This document shows, piece after piece, positions 43,710 through 52,998 of a DNA stretch of 64,000 bases; the stretch's first letter is position 1; each line of letters opens with the position of its first letter. The notes beneath the pieces were generated by a model. It was not told the origin of the DNA. It ran no database searches and saw only the letters and a program-made list of their open reading frames with translations. This DNA comes from Pycnococcus provasolii (Eukaryota; Chlorophyta; Pseudoscourfieldiophyceae; Pseudoscourfieldiales): contig CP150549.1 in the NCBI GenBank assembly GCA_049487715.1, forward strand, positions 496,001 to 560,000, written 5' to 3'. The position numbers and the translations under genes are program-made.

Positions 43710-45049
43710 CGACCACAACCACAACCACAACCACCATACCGCCGAGCGCGCTCTTCAGCTCAATCTATCTCAAGGCGAGAAGGCCATGGCTCGCTCTGTA
43801 CAACCTCAGGCTGACGAGGCGAAGAGAGAGGGAGAACGGCGGCGGCAACGACGACGACGCGCCGACTTTCCTCGACCTGCTGCAGCCGGAGCTTCTCAAC
43901 GAAATCATCGCGTGCTGCCCACCATACGCCGTGGGGCGATTTGCGTGCACGTGCGTGTACGCTTCCGAGCTGTGCAGGCAAGTTCGCGTGAGCGAGCGCA
44001 TGTGCTTTGACGCTTACACAGAGTCCACCGTTGCGCAGCTGGAGTCGAACCACGACAATATGGCTTGGCTACTTGCGCCGCTGAGGTCGAGAAGAAGACG
44101 TGACGATCCAAGCATCGCGCTCGCGCACAAGGTGCTGCGACGCGAGTGCTGGGAGCTGTTTCGCGGATCGTGGCGCCTGATGTGGCTGTTCAAGCCTCGG
44201 CTGCGATTTGACGGCGTGTACGTTAGCCGCAACAGCTACGTTCGCTTCGGCGGCGCTCAGTGGCGAGCTTCGAAGCAGGTGAACCTCGTCGTGTACTATA
44301 GGATGTACAGATTCTATCCGGATGGAACTTGCGTGTATCGCACGACGCCCGCACCTCCTAGGCTCGCGGTGAAGGATCTGCACTGCAATCACCACATGGT
44401 CGAGCTGACTCGCAACGAGCAAGGTGCTGTGGAGGACCGCGGTGCACGGCGACGGGCTGCACGCGGTGGCCGTGGCGGCGGCGGCGCTGCTGCTGCTGAT
44501 TGCACGCACGGCGCGGCGTCGACAAAAACGGGGAAAGTGATGCTCGGCCGATATCGCCTCGACAATTCAGGCGAAATTATGGTCTCCATCATGTATCCCG
44601 GAACGCGACCCACGGAGGTGAGAACGGAACTTGTGGTGCGCTCAACATGTGCTGGCGCGTACAATCGTCTCGACGTGCTGAGTCTGACAACAGAGTACGA
44701 GGATCCCGCGCTAGCTGTGGAGCAGCGTCGCGCTCGCGCCGCGGCGGCGGCGGCCCAGCAGGCTGCAGCGGTCGCCGCGGCGGCACGCAATCCGCATACG
44801 GCGGCGGAGCGCTTTGGCGGTGGTGCTGCACCCACGGTGGCTCTGATGGCGGCGAATGAGGAGACGCCAGCTACGCTAGACGGTGTCGATGCCGCGCCCG
44901 CTGCTGCCCTGCCTGAGGTGGATGGCCATCGATCAGTGGACATTGACCCGAATTCCGTCAAAAGTTATGTCTTCATACCTGAGGAGGAGGTGGAAACGCA
45001 CTTACTCAATAAAGATGCCAGTGAACTGGACTTCTTTGTTACTGGCTGA
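43706..45049 (+). CDS. F-box protein FBXO9/Hrt3-like
   Basis: Substrate adaptor of SCF ubiquitin ligases, 447 residues. A Thr-rich start precedes the F-box (about 50-90, PTFLDLLQPELLNEIIACCP and VGRFACTCVYASELC). The FBXO9-specific C-terminal region is clear: LFKPRLRFDGVYVSRNSYVR, VNLVVYYRMYRFYPDGTCVY with TTPAPP, then VMLGRYRLDNSGEIMVSIMY. The TPR-like N-terminus of animal FBXO9 is missing here. The Ala-rich segment at about 345-370 is low-complexity. The start at 43706 overlaps the stop of the small upstream frame. It converges on the Tudor-like gene, 61 bases apart. Confidence 0.88.
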   Translation: MTTTTTTTTTIPPSALFSSIYLKARRPWLALYNLRLTRRRERENGGGNDDDAPTFLDLLQPELLNEIIACCPPYAVGRFACTCVYASELCRQVRVSERMCFDAYTESTVAQLESNHDNMAWLLAPLRSRRRRDDPSIALAHKVLRRECWELFRGSWRLMWLFKPRLRFDGVYVSRNSYVRFGGAQWRASKQVNLVVYYRMYRFYPDGTCVYRTTPAPPRLAVKDLHCNHHMVELTRNEQGAVEDRGARRRAARGGRGGGGAAAADCTHGAASTKTGKVMLGRYRLDNSGEIMVSIMYPGTRPTEVRTELVVRSTCAGAYNRLDVLSLTTEYEDPALAVEQRRARAAAAAAQQAAAVAAAARNPHTAAERFGGGAAPTVALMAANEETPATLDGVDAAPAAALPEVDGHRSVDIDPNSVKSYVFIPEEEVETHLLNKDASELDFFVTG

Positions 45050-45110
45050 CTGGCATTTTGTTTGTTTCACATCCTTCTTTTCCCCTTCCTTCTTTTGCCA
45101 AAGTGCGCTT

Positions 45111-45548
45111 CTACTTCACCTCGTTGACTGCGTTGCCATCACAGTTGTCCTGCTTCTCCTGCTCCTTCTCCGCATCTGCCGTGAGCTTTTGCTTCTTCGC
45201 TACGGGGCTTACGGGCTGCTGTTCATCTTCCTCAGCATCGGCAGAGTCGGTATTAGCTATCGGCTCTTCCGTTGTTTTGTCGGGTGTTTCAATGGCGGAG
45301 GAATGAGGCTGCTTCTGAGGAGAGTTTGGCTTTTGGGGTGGTGACTGCTGTTCGTCCGAGAGGATCTCTTCAATCTCCTTGATTGTGTACTCCTCCTCAT
45401 CGCCATCGTCGTAGACGACGTGGAACCACTTTTTCTTTTCATCGTAGGCGTTGACTTTACCGAAGAAGGTTCCATGTTTGCCGAAGGTCTTAGCCACGCG
45501 TCGTCCGATGAAGCGGTGCACGGGTGCGGTGTGCTTGACACGCGCCAT
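45111..45548 (-). CDS. Tudor-like domain protein, nuclear
   Basis: Product of 145 residues from ATG 45548 (MARVKHTAPVHRFIGRRVAK). The N-terminal domain (about 12-60) reads GTFFGKVNAYDEKKKWFHVV, YDDGDEEEYTIKEIEEIL, a pattern seen in plant chromatin proteins with Tudor/PWWP-like barrels. The rest is a charged disordered tail with a basic PVAKKQKL that could be a nuclear signal. Chromatin association is inferred, not shown. Confidence 0.72.
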   Translation of the reverse strand: MARVKHTAPVHRFIGRRVAKTFGKHGTFFGKVNAYDEKKKWFHVVYDDGDEEEYTIKEIEEILSDEQQSPPQKPNSPQKQPHSSAIETPDKTTEEPIANTDSADAEEDEQQPVSPVAKKQKLTADAEKEQEKQDNCDGNAVNEVK

Positions 45549-45689
45549 GATTGGTTGCGCGGAACGGAGAGGGAGAATGCGTGACACGGAGCACGAAGCA
45601 GACAGGGCTCGGGAGGCCTGCTTTGTCTTTTGTCTTTTAAATGAACCGGAACCGAACCGAAACAACACAACAGCGAACCCAAGACGTTC

Positions 45690-45741
45690 TCGGTTAGGGG
45701 TTTGGGGTTAGGAGTCTCGGTTAGGGGTTTGGGTTAGGGTT
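45690..45741 (+). repeat. TTAGGGGTTTGGG-type motif array
   Basis: Four degenerate GGTTAGGGGTTTGGG units between the divergent Tudor-like and TruA genes. Confidence 0.85.
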
Positions 45742-45771
45742 TTGGATGTTTCATTTTGGTCTTATTACAGT

Positions 45772-46978
45772 ATGTCGCCTTCCTCGTCATCCGTGTCGTT
45801 GTGCCAGTCACAGGTTTCCTGCTTGTCGTCGACGCGATACCTGCTCGGCGTCGAGTACGCCGGCGCGCGCTTCCACGGCTTCCAGAGACAACCGCAGGAG
45901 AAACCGTCCGGCGAACACATTCGAACGGTACAAGGAACACTCGAGTCCGCGCTCTCCTTGTTCGCGGGATGTCCGGTGTCAGTCCTATCCTCCTCACGCA
46001 CAGACTCAGGCGTTCACGCGACTGAGAACATATGCGGGTGCGATATCACTCGCCTGCCTCGCAAAAAACGTAAGGAACAAGCAGACAAAAACTCAGCAGC
46101 CTCAGCGGCGACGGCGGATGAGCCTGCCGCCGCCGCCGCCGCCGCCTCACGCGGGAAGTACGGTGCGCGACGCGGTCAACCACTATCTGAGACGTCATGG
46201 GAACGACGACATTCGCGTCACGGCGTGCATTCCCACACATCCGGAGTGGCACCCTCGTTTCTCCGCGCTCGGGCGCGTGTATCGCTACGTTCTGTGTGAG
46301 GGGGGAGCTGGCGGCGTGAGCGTCTTCCAGCGAGGAACGTGCTGGTCGCTCGGAAGCAAGACTGCGTCAAGCCCGCTGAACGTTGACGCCATGCGAGACG
46401 CGGCGGCTAAGTTCCTAGGCGAGTATGACTTCACGAGCTTCCGCGCCAACGGCTGTCAGGCTGCCAGCCCAGTGCGCACGGTGACGACGTGCTCGGTGGA
46501 CACGTTCGCCGTCGACGACCCGGGCGCCGGTGGCTTGAGCCCCTTCGCGGTGCATCCGTATCTGCTCCGCCCGACGTCTGCGGCACTCGAGGCGGAGATT
46601 CAGGCTAGGACGACGTCGTCGCTAACGCCGGAGGACGAGGAGCGCGCGGCAAAGATTCCACGCACGCCTTCGTCGAACGGATCGCCGGGGTCACGCTTCG
46701 TCGTCGTCACCGTGGGCAGTCCTGGATTTTTGTACCACCAAGTGCGTTTGATGGTGGGTGCGCTCGTTCTCGTGGGCACAGGCAAGATTACGCCGGAGGG
46801 TATCGCGCAGCTGCTAACCTCTCCCGTACCACCTTGGGAACAGAGCCCGAACTTGATGGCTGCCATGGCACCAGCTCACGGCCTCTTCTTATGCAGCGTT
46901 GAATATGACATTGCCTCGGTACTTAACGGAAAACCACGAGAGTCCATCGCCCAGCGAACTACCTCCATGCACGACTAA
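45772..46978 (+). CDS. tRNA pseudouridine synthase A family, one +1 frameshift
   Basis: TruA/PUS-type enzyme isomerising uridine in tRNA anticodon stems. The upstream frame (ATG 45772) has RYLLGVEYAGARFHGFQRQP and SSSRTDSGVHATENICG, with the catalytic Asp in RTDSGVH. The later frame has TVRDAVNHYLRRHGNDDIRV, HPRFSALGRVYRYVL, YDFTSFRANGC and FLYHQVRLMVGALV. One surplus base lies between about 46075 and 46160, inside a Lys- then Ala-rich insert absent from bacterial TruA. The span is 3n+1, about 401 residues. The GTAAGG at 46070 gives no intron with correct phase. Confidence 0.86.
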
Positions 46979-47055
46979 GTGTGTCGTTGTTTATTGGACA
47001 CAAACGTAGTACATTGATAAGAATATGAAATTTGTACTACGATAAATTTACTACT

Positions 47056-47397
47056 TCACTTCAGGTGGTCTTCGGGAGTCACGCGCTTCTCGTTCGTGTT
47101 GGAGTTGAAGTAGTTTGTCTTGCGCAGCCGCGCGACGGCAATTTGCCACTGGTTTTCCGTGACGAGTGTTTTGCTGCAGCGCAGCGGTTGCTTTTGTGCG
47201 TCACTTCGCAGGCTGTATTTCTCTCCACCCTTCATGAAGTTAATTTTCGCACCCGTGTGGCTGCTCTTGAGCGGCTTAGGTGCTCTTGCGGCGATGCTGA
47301 CGATGATAGCCCCGCTCAGTGGGTCGGTGGTTTTGATGAGACCGATGGCGTCGCGAAAGTCGCGGCCACCGTCGCACTGGTTGTACATGGAAGTCAT
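47056..47397 (-). CDS. SRP14-like protein (tentative)
   Basis: Product of 113 residues from ATG 47397. MTSMYNQC resembles the LTSMFEK start region of SRP14. The C-terminal half, KYSLRSDAQKQPLRCSKTLV then ENQWQIAVARLRKTNYF, follows the SRP14 order of a C-L-R-A-T-D strand, a TxV strand and an FQ..Y...LR helix. SRP14 with SRP9 forms the Alu domain of the signal recognition particle. The usual first ten residues are missing, so an upstream exon may exist; AAG precedes the ATG. Similarity is weak. Confidence 0.45.
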   Translation of the reverse strand: MTSMYNQCDGGRDFRDAIGLIKTTDPLSGAIIVSIAARAPKPLKSSHTGAKINFMKGGEKYSLRSDAQKQPLRCSKTLVTENQWQIAVARLRKTNYFNSNTNEKRVTPEDHLK

Positions 47398-48108
47398 CCT
47401 TGCGTGATATCAAGGTGAAACTGTGGATAGCGGCGTAACGCAAGAAGGAGACGAGCGCTGAGACGTCGTTCGAGCGAGAGCGAGCGAGTGCACGCCTTAA
47501 GGCTTGTGATGGGACTGTATGCACTGCGTGCAAGAATGATGTAAAAGTACGGGACGGGACGAGGCGGAGGCCCTCTGCATATGGTAAAAGGTCTGGGCCC
47601 CACCACTATGGTAACCAACCAGAAAACGAACGACGGCCGAACGAACACGAACACGAACACGAAGAGCGAGGTTGCCGCCGACGACGACGACCTAATCAAC
47701 CAGGTTAATCAACGGTTGATCTGGTCACGACAATTCCACAGATGACAGACCATCAATTCGACAACGCCTTATTGTCAACGATTCATTAATTGAACGCAAC
47801 CAATTGGGACAGACGGAGACTCCCGACCAAAGCACGCCTGATGCATGCCATGCCATGCCTTCCACTTCCATGCCATGCCTTGGGTCATTATTGGGTGTCC
47901 ACCATCATCGCATTGGGTGCAAGTCATAAAGCAAACACGATCATACAGTACATAGATGGGTGACCGGTCAGGTCCTTCCCAAAGGTATCATAGGCGAGAA
48001 CGACTTTTTTTATCGGGCAGTTTGGGGGTTTCAGGTTCGGGTTCGGGGTTCGGGGTTCGGGAGAGGTTTTTTTGAGTCCATTTTTTTCATCCCACGTGGC
48101 GTCCTTCC
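47398..48108. other. Divergent intergenic region
   Basis: About 700 bases. Contains AACACG repeats (47640-47665), TGCCATGCCTTCC repeats (about 47840-47880) and a GGTTCGGGTTCGGGG run (48034-48062), a TTCGGG variant of the telomere-like arrays. No gene seen. Confidence 0.55.
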
Positions 48109-49323
48109 ATGGCGGCGGCGTCACACCGCCTCGCGCCCGGCGCCGCGCACGCACCGCAAGCACGCTCAGCGCGTCTTCGCGCGAAACTCGCACCTGCTCA
48201 TACGCAGAACAGGGCACGTGCTCGTGTGCCGCAATGCTCGGGCCAGCTTGCAGGGCACGCCTCGCTCACGGATATGCTCGAGGTCGCGATCACGACGCGA
48301 GAACGCGCAGAGTTTTTTGCTCGTGCAGAGCGAGAAGATACGAACGCCATGCGGCTCTTTCACGGGGAAGAGGGGTGCCCTGGTTTGGCTGTGGATCGAT
48401 ATGGGTCCGTCGCGCTCGTGCAGAGCTGGCGCGAGCCACTCAACGCGACGCAGAAGGCTGAGGTGCGCGAGTTCCTTCTCAGCCGCATCCCCGCCCTGAA
48501 TCGTGTCGTGTTCCACCTTAGGGGCGCCGCAGCCCGCCGTGCTGCCGTGAAAAGCGGTGACAGCTTAGGCACTGTGCGCGAAGACGAGGTGAATGAGGAT
48601 CTCACCACGTTCAGAGAACTTGGACTGAATTATGCTTTTCAGCCCCTGAGAAAAGGTGGCGATCCTTCTCTCTTCCTCGACTTCAGACCGGTAAGACGAT
48701 GGGTGCGTGATCATTCCGAGGGTGCAGACGTCCTCAACCTCTTCTCGTACACGTGCGGAATCGGCGTTGCGGCTGCCGCAGGCGGTGCCGCCTCCGTGCT
48801 GAACGTCGACCACTCGCAAACTTACCTAGACTATGGACGGACGAACGCCGAGCTCAACAACGTGAGCATGTCCAATCTCGCAGAAGACTTCTTTCCAGCC
48901 GCGCGACAGCTTGCAGGCTTGCCCATGAAGGGGCGCGCGGTAAGAAACGGCCGTGGACGACGTGGTGCACGTGCTCGAAGGTTCTCCAAGATGAACCCGC
49001 GATGCTTCGACATTGTCGTGCTCGACCCGCCGACGAAAACAAAGACGCCGTTTGGCGCTGTGGACATCAAAAATGATTATGCCGCCCTGTCGAAGCCAGC
49101 CCTTCTCGCCACGCGGCCAGGCGGTGTTTTGGTGGCATCTAATCACGCTCACGATGTCCTAGCGGAGGACTGGATCGAGTCGGTGGTGCGTTGTGGCAAA
49201 AAAGCCGGCAGACCTGTGGCCGATGCTCGATTGCTCGAAGTAGAGTGTGACGACGACGACTTTAGATCACCGAATAAGCCGCACCTACTGAAGGTTGGCC
49301 TCTTTACCACAGAGTTTGTGTAA
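48109..49323 (+). CDS. RlmI-like SAM-dependent rRNA methyltransferase
   Basis: Class I methyltransferase of the YccW/RlmI (rRNA m5C) family, 404 residues. An Ala/Arg-rich presequence (about 1-50) suggests an organelle. A PUA-like N part (GCPGLAVDRYGSVALVQSWR) and a central strand region precede the catalytic domain. There DVLNLFSYTCGIGVAAAAGG is the SAM-binding loop and DIVVLDPPTKTKTPFG the DPP motif. NHAHDVLAEDWI and HLLKVGLFTTEF close the protein. Organelle targeting is inferred from composition. TGTAA follows at about 49340. Confidence 0.88.
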   Translation: MAAASHRLAPGAAHAPQARSARLRAKLAPAHTQNRARARVPQCSGQLAGHASLTDMLEVAITTRERAEFFARAEREDTNAMRLFHGEEGCPGLAVDRYGSVALVQSWREPLNATQKAEVREFLLSRIPALNRVVFHLRGAAARRAAVKSGDSLGTVREDEVNEDLTTFRELGLNYAFQPLRKGGDPSLFLDFRPVRRWVRDHSEGADVLNLFSYTCGIGVAAAAGGAASVLNVDHSQTYLDYGRTNAELNNVSMSNLAEDFFPAARQLAGLPMKGRAVRNGRGRRGARARRFSKMNPRCFDIVVLDPPTKTKTPFGAVDIKNDYAALSKPALLATRPGGVLVASNHAHDVLAEDWIESVVRCGKKAGRPVADARLLEVECDDDDFRSPNKPHLLKVGLFTTEFV

Positions 49324-49579
49324 AAGTATTTCTCATTAATGTAACTAATTCATACTACAGCTGTGTGTGCGTGCCTTGAACACAAAGCTAGGGCTTGAAG
49401 CAATCAGGAATTGGCGTCGTGCCGCGCGTTGCCGTGCCTTGCGCATGGTCGCAAAAGTACACGTTCCCCACTATCTCAACCCCGAATTGGCCCCGTTTTC
49501 TTTTGATTTTGCTTTTTCTCGTCCGCGTTTTCCCGCTGGGGAAGGTTCCATTGTTTACCTGTTTCATGCCCGCATAATA

Positions 49580-50203
49580 ATGATGGCAGCGCCGTTCCCG
49601 CTCTCCTCGTATGCGCGCGCAACGTCGCGCCTTCTTTCAGGGCGCTCGCATATAGGGATTGAAATGATGGAGCTTTGGAAGGAACCTCTCCCGCTTCGCC
49701 TGGACGCGAAGTGGACGCCCGCTCCGTTCCTCGTGCGGCTCGCAATCCTTTTCGGAGGTGATTCTCACGGAAGCGAGTCATTGGTTACTTTGCAGAAGTG
49801 CCTGCTCGCTGCGCGCGACGATGTGTGCACGCGCATTGACGGCTTTGACGCAAACTCGCAACCCACGAGCGCGGCATCCGTCGCGTCTCTCGTACGCGTG
49901 CTCGCACCGGAAATACACGATGTCAACGCCTTCATGCCAGGACAGGAAGATGCACAGACGCGCATAGGCGAACTTGTCGACGACGTCGTACACGGCCACG
50001 AGTGCGAGCAGACAATTCTCGACATGCACGGAGTCAGCGACGCATGGAGAATGCACTTCGCGGAGAACGCGAAACGAACACCCGAAGCTAACGACGCCGC
50101 CACTTCCGTCGAGATTTGGGAGTACGCAGTGGCACTCAGAAGTCAATTTGTCACGCGCTTCGTGCTGAGCTTCATGCAACGCGTCATCAAGGCAACTTCG
50201 TGA
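49580..50203 (+). CDS. Unknown helical protein (207 aa)
   Basis: The start is placed at ATG 49580 (MMAAPFPLSSYARATSRLLS), which reads like a short mitochondrial presequence. The open frame continues upstream to 49367, but that part is AT-richer and less protein-like. The body is acidic and helical (VRLAILFGGDSHGSESLVTL, FMPGQEDAQTRIGELVDDVV). No motif is recognised. It converges on the next gene with 87 bases between. Confidence 0.55.
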   Translation: MMAAPFPLSSYARATSRLLSGRSHIGIEMMELWKEPLPLRLDAKWTPAPFLVRLAILFGGDSHGSESLVTLQKCLLAARDDVCTRIDGFDANSQPTSAASVASLVRVLAPEIHDVNAFMPGQEDAQTRIGELVDDVVHGHECEQTILDMHGVSDAWRMHFAENAKRTPEANDAATSVEIWEYAVALRSQFVTRFVLSFMQRVIKATS

Positions 50204-50290
50204 TGTCCATTGCGCCGAATCGACTGTAAGAATATTTTTTGTGTAACAAGTCTAAAGTTGTTCGCCACTTTGGCAAGAAAATCTATCAAG

Positions 50291-51259
50291 TCACGCAGGT
50301 ATGCTGATCGCAAGCTCGAGTCCCGTGGCGCGCAGAACGAGATGGCTGTCATCCTCCGGGTCCGTGAGAGGGTTGCCTCGTCGGATAGTCATGGGAATGC
50401 GTGGCGCGATGACAGTTGGTATGCGACCGCTTCTGGTGCTTCCCAGCGGGATGGCGACGTGAAGCCAGTCGATCGGCACTTCGCCGCGCGCGTACCTTTG
50501 TAGGCCTCCGCAGAGAAATGCTCCCACGGCCACCGCTGCGCTGAGCTCGGGCTTGTCTGGCGCCACGTCGCACGCGAAGATGGGCTTGCCGGTTCCCCAC
50601 TGATGTCCAAGTCGTAGTGTAAGGTTGGAGTTGAGGTAGCCGAGCCCGTCAGCTCGTATGGGCTTACGCACTTCCACCATAGTATTGCTGACGGTAGCCG
50701 TCATGCCTTCGTTGAGCGGCACCTTGCGTCGTCGCCGGCGCTGGCTTTTTGGAGTACCCGGTGGCGGAGGTGGTGGTGGTGACGGCCCGAGTGGGAAAGA
50801 CGCTGAGAATACAGGTCGTACGGAGAGTGGGGGTAAGACTTCGTTGCTGACTTCCGAAACGTCTCCTCCCACGTGCTTACGAAACGTGCGTTCGAGCGCG
50901 TTTCGAGCTCGTTCTGGCAGAGGTGCGGTGACGTCGACTCCAACTGTCGCGACCACCGCCGCAGCTTTGCTGGTTGCGCTTCTCCTTCCGATTCTGAGTG
51001 TTTTTCGCAGTCGGTATGTGCACGTTCGTAGGTCAAGTCCGTCGATTCTAAGATTTCTTATTCCTCCCGCGGGAACGTGTCCCGCCGAGTGTTCGTCGTT
51101 TCCGGCCAGGGACGACGTTGAAGATCGAGCTTCATCCTTCTCTTCCAGCGAGGCACCAGGCGAGGCACCAGCACCACCACCACTATGATAAGGGTCTTGC
51201 ACGTCTGCTGACGAGATTCCAAGAGCTTGCAGGTGCGCGGCCGCGGACAGGGACGACAT
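50291..51259 (-). CDS. Unknown protein (322 aa), Pro-rich loop
   Basis: ATG at 51259, MSSLSAAAHLQALGISSADV. Two possible folded parts: about 65-170 (LRIDGLDLRTCTYRLRKTL, VVATVGVDVTAPLPERARNA) and about 205-322 (GLGYLNSNLTLRLGHQWGTG, AAVAVGAFLCGGLQRYARGE, LGSTRSGRIPTVIAPRIPM). A Pro run and an Arg run (RRRRRK) link them. Alternating polar/hydrophobic strands in the second part recall membrane-barrel or plastid-envelope proteins, but this is only an impression. Confidence 0.6.
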   Translation of the reverse strand: MSSLSAAAHLQALGISSADVQDPYHSGGGAGASPGASLEEKDEARSSTSSLAGNDEHSAGHVPAGGIRNLRIDGLDLRTCTYRLRKTLRIGRRSATSKAAAVVATVGVDVTAPLPERARNALERTFRKHVGGDVSEVSNEVLPPLSVRPVFSASFPLGPSPPPPPPPGTPKSQRRRRRKVPLNEGMTATVSNTMVEVRKPIRADGLGYLNSNLTLRLGHQWGTGKPIFACDVAPDKPELSAAVAVGAFLCGGLQRYARGEVPIDWLHVAIPLGSTRSGRIPTVIAPRIPMTIRRGNPLTDPEDDSHLVLRATGLELAISIPA

Positions 51260-51896
51260 GCCTCAAGTTGAAAAAAAGAAAACTCAAATGAAACAGGAGA
51301 AAAACAAACAACTCAAAGAAACAGGCGACGGTCAAACCAAACAACGACTTGCGCAAGTCTACCTACTCCTATTTACGGTAAGGTGAAATGCGTCCACAGC
51401 ACAGCGGGTTTGTACATTGTTGGTCGCCATCACTATGCACGTGAGCACAGCACAGTCTACATACTGTAATAACGCAGGCAGTACAGGAAAGGTTAGATGT
51501 CAGGATGGGTTCTCCAACAAACGGTCATTTCCATCATGCCTCCCATCCTCCCTGCTGTTGAGCTTTGTCAAAGTTAGGGTAGAGTGGTTAGGGTTAGGGT
51601 TATGAGTAGGGGTTAGGGTTAGGGGTTAGAGTTAGGGGTTAGGGGTTAGGGGTTAGGGGTTAGGGTTAGGGGTTCGGATTCGGGTTCTCAAGCCAAACGA
51701 TATACAGTAGGTAGGAGGCGTTGGTTCTTCTTCCCCCTGGCCAGTACTGGTATTTATTTGTTTAGGCGGCGGTCTCCGCATCCCCTCCCATCCCATCACA
51801 ATCCCAATCCCATCACATCATCTTCCGACATACGAATTCATTCCCATCAGTCAGTCTTCAGTTTCAGTCTTCAGTTTCTCGTTCTTATAGTTACTT
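51260..51896. other. Divergent promoter region
   Basis: Between the 322-aa gene and LST8. Holds the TTAGGG-type array at 51585-51673 and pyrimidine-rich sequence up to the LST8 ATG. No gene seen. Confidence 0.6.
51585..51673 (+). repeat. TTAGGG/TTAGGGG array
   Basis: About eleven TTAGGG or TTAGGGG units with few interruptions, about 220 bases upstream of LST8. Confidence 0.95.
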
Positions 51897-52898
51897 ATGC
51901 AAGCGCGTCCTCCCAGTGTCGTGCTCGCCACAGGCGGGTACGACCACACCATCCGGTTCTGGGAAGCAACCTCGGGAGTGTGCTACCGAACCCTCCAACA
52001 CCAGGACTCGCAAGTCAACAAACTCGAAATCACGCCAGACAAAAAATTCATTGCCGCCGCAGGAAACCCGTACGTGCGACTCTTCGAAGTGCACACGTCA
52101 AACCCTCAAGCAGTCACCACCTACGAAGGACACACCTCAAACGTCACTTCCGTCGGATTCCAGAGAGACGGCGCGTGGATGTACACCTCATCGGAGGATG
52201 GAACCGTCAAGATTTGGGACGTCAGAGCGCCCGGATGTCAGCGCGAGTACGAAAGCCGCGCGGCTGTTAACACCGTCGCGCTGCACCCCAACCAAAGCGA
52301 GCTCATCTCTGGCGACCAAAACGGGAACATCAGAGTGTGGGACCTCACGGCGGGCGCGTGCAGCTGCGAACTTGTACCTGAGGTGGGGTGCGCGGTGCGA
52401 AGCCTCGCGGTGGCAAGCGACGGAAGCCTGGCGGTGGCGGCGAACAGCAGAGGCGTGTGCTACGTGTGGCGCCTCACGCCGGGCGCGGGGGCGGGAGGAG
52501 GACCTTCGCCGAACGGAGTGCAGACAACGACGACGAACAGCACGCACTTCGAGCCGCTGCACAAGCTCGTTGCTCATCCGGACGCATACATCCTCAAGTG
52601 CCTCATCAGCCCGGATGTGCGTACGCTGGCGACGGCGGGCAGTGACAAGGTGGTGCGCCTGTGGAGCCTCGAAAATCATTTCGCACTCGACAGCGAGCTC
52701 GTTGGGCACAGCAAGTGGGTTTGGGACTGCGTCTACTCAGTGGATGCCGCGTATCTCGTGACCGCAAGCAGCGATGGATCGGCGAAGCTGTGGGACGTCG
52801 CCAAGGGCGAAGCGATTCGAACGTACAATGGACATCACAAGGCTGTGGTGTGCTGTGCGCTCAACGATAGTGCCGTACCTGATCCAGGGCGAACATGA
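51897..52898 (+). CDS. LST8: WD40 protein LST8 (TORC subunit)
   Basis: Seven-bladed WD40 protein of 333 residues that stabilises the TOR kinase domain. The first blade ([20 protein letters not shown], then [20 protein letters not shown]) is highly characteristic of LST8. Further blades show [33 protein letters not shown] and [11 protein letters not shown]. An insert rich in Gly/Pro/Thr sits near residues 195-215. Family length and blade count match. TGTAA lies at 52935, 37 bases after the stop. Confidence 0.94.
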   Translation: MQARPPSVVLATGGYDHTIRFWEATSGVCYRTLQHQDSQVNKLEITPDKKFIAAAGNPYVRLFEVHTSNPQAVTTYEGHTSNVTSVGFQRDGAWMYTSSEDGTVKIWDVRAPGCQREYESRAAVNTVALHPNQSELISGDQNGNIRVWDLTAGACSCELVPEVGCAVRSLAVASDGSLAVAANSRGVCYVWRLTPGAGAGGGPSPNGVQTTTTNSTHFEPLHKLVAHPDAYILKCLISPDVRTLATAGSDKVVRLWSLENHFALDSELVGHSKWVWDCVYSVDAAYLVTASSDGSAKLWDVAKGEAIRTYNGHHKAVVCCALNDSAVPDPGRT

Positions 52899-52998
52899 CG
52901 ATCGATGCGCGGGAAAAATGACGCAACTGACCTTGTAATGTACGTGGTAGACTATATAATGTTCACATTTTTTTTTTATAGTCGCAACTCTCGAGATG

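Noticed and set aside
51417-51605. Small plus frame near the TTAGGG array
   Set aside because: No coding character; overlaps the repeat array.
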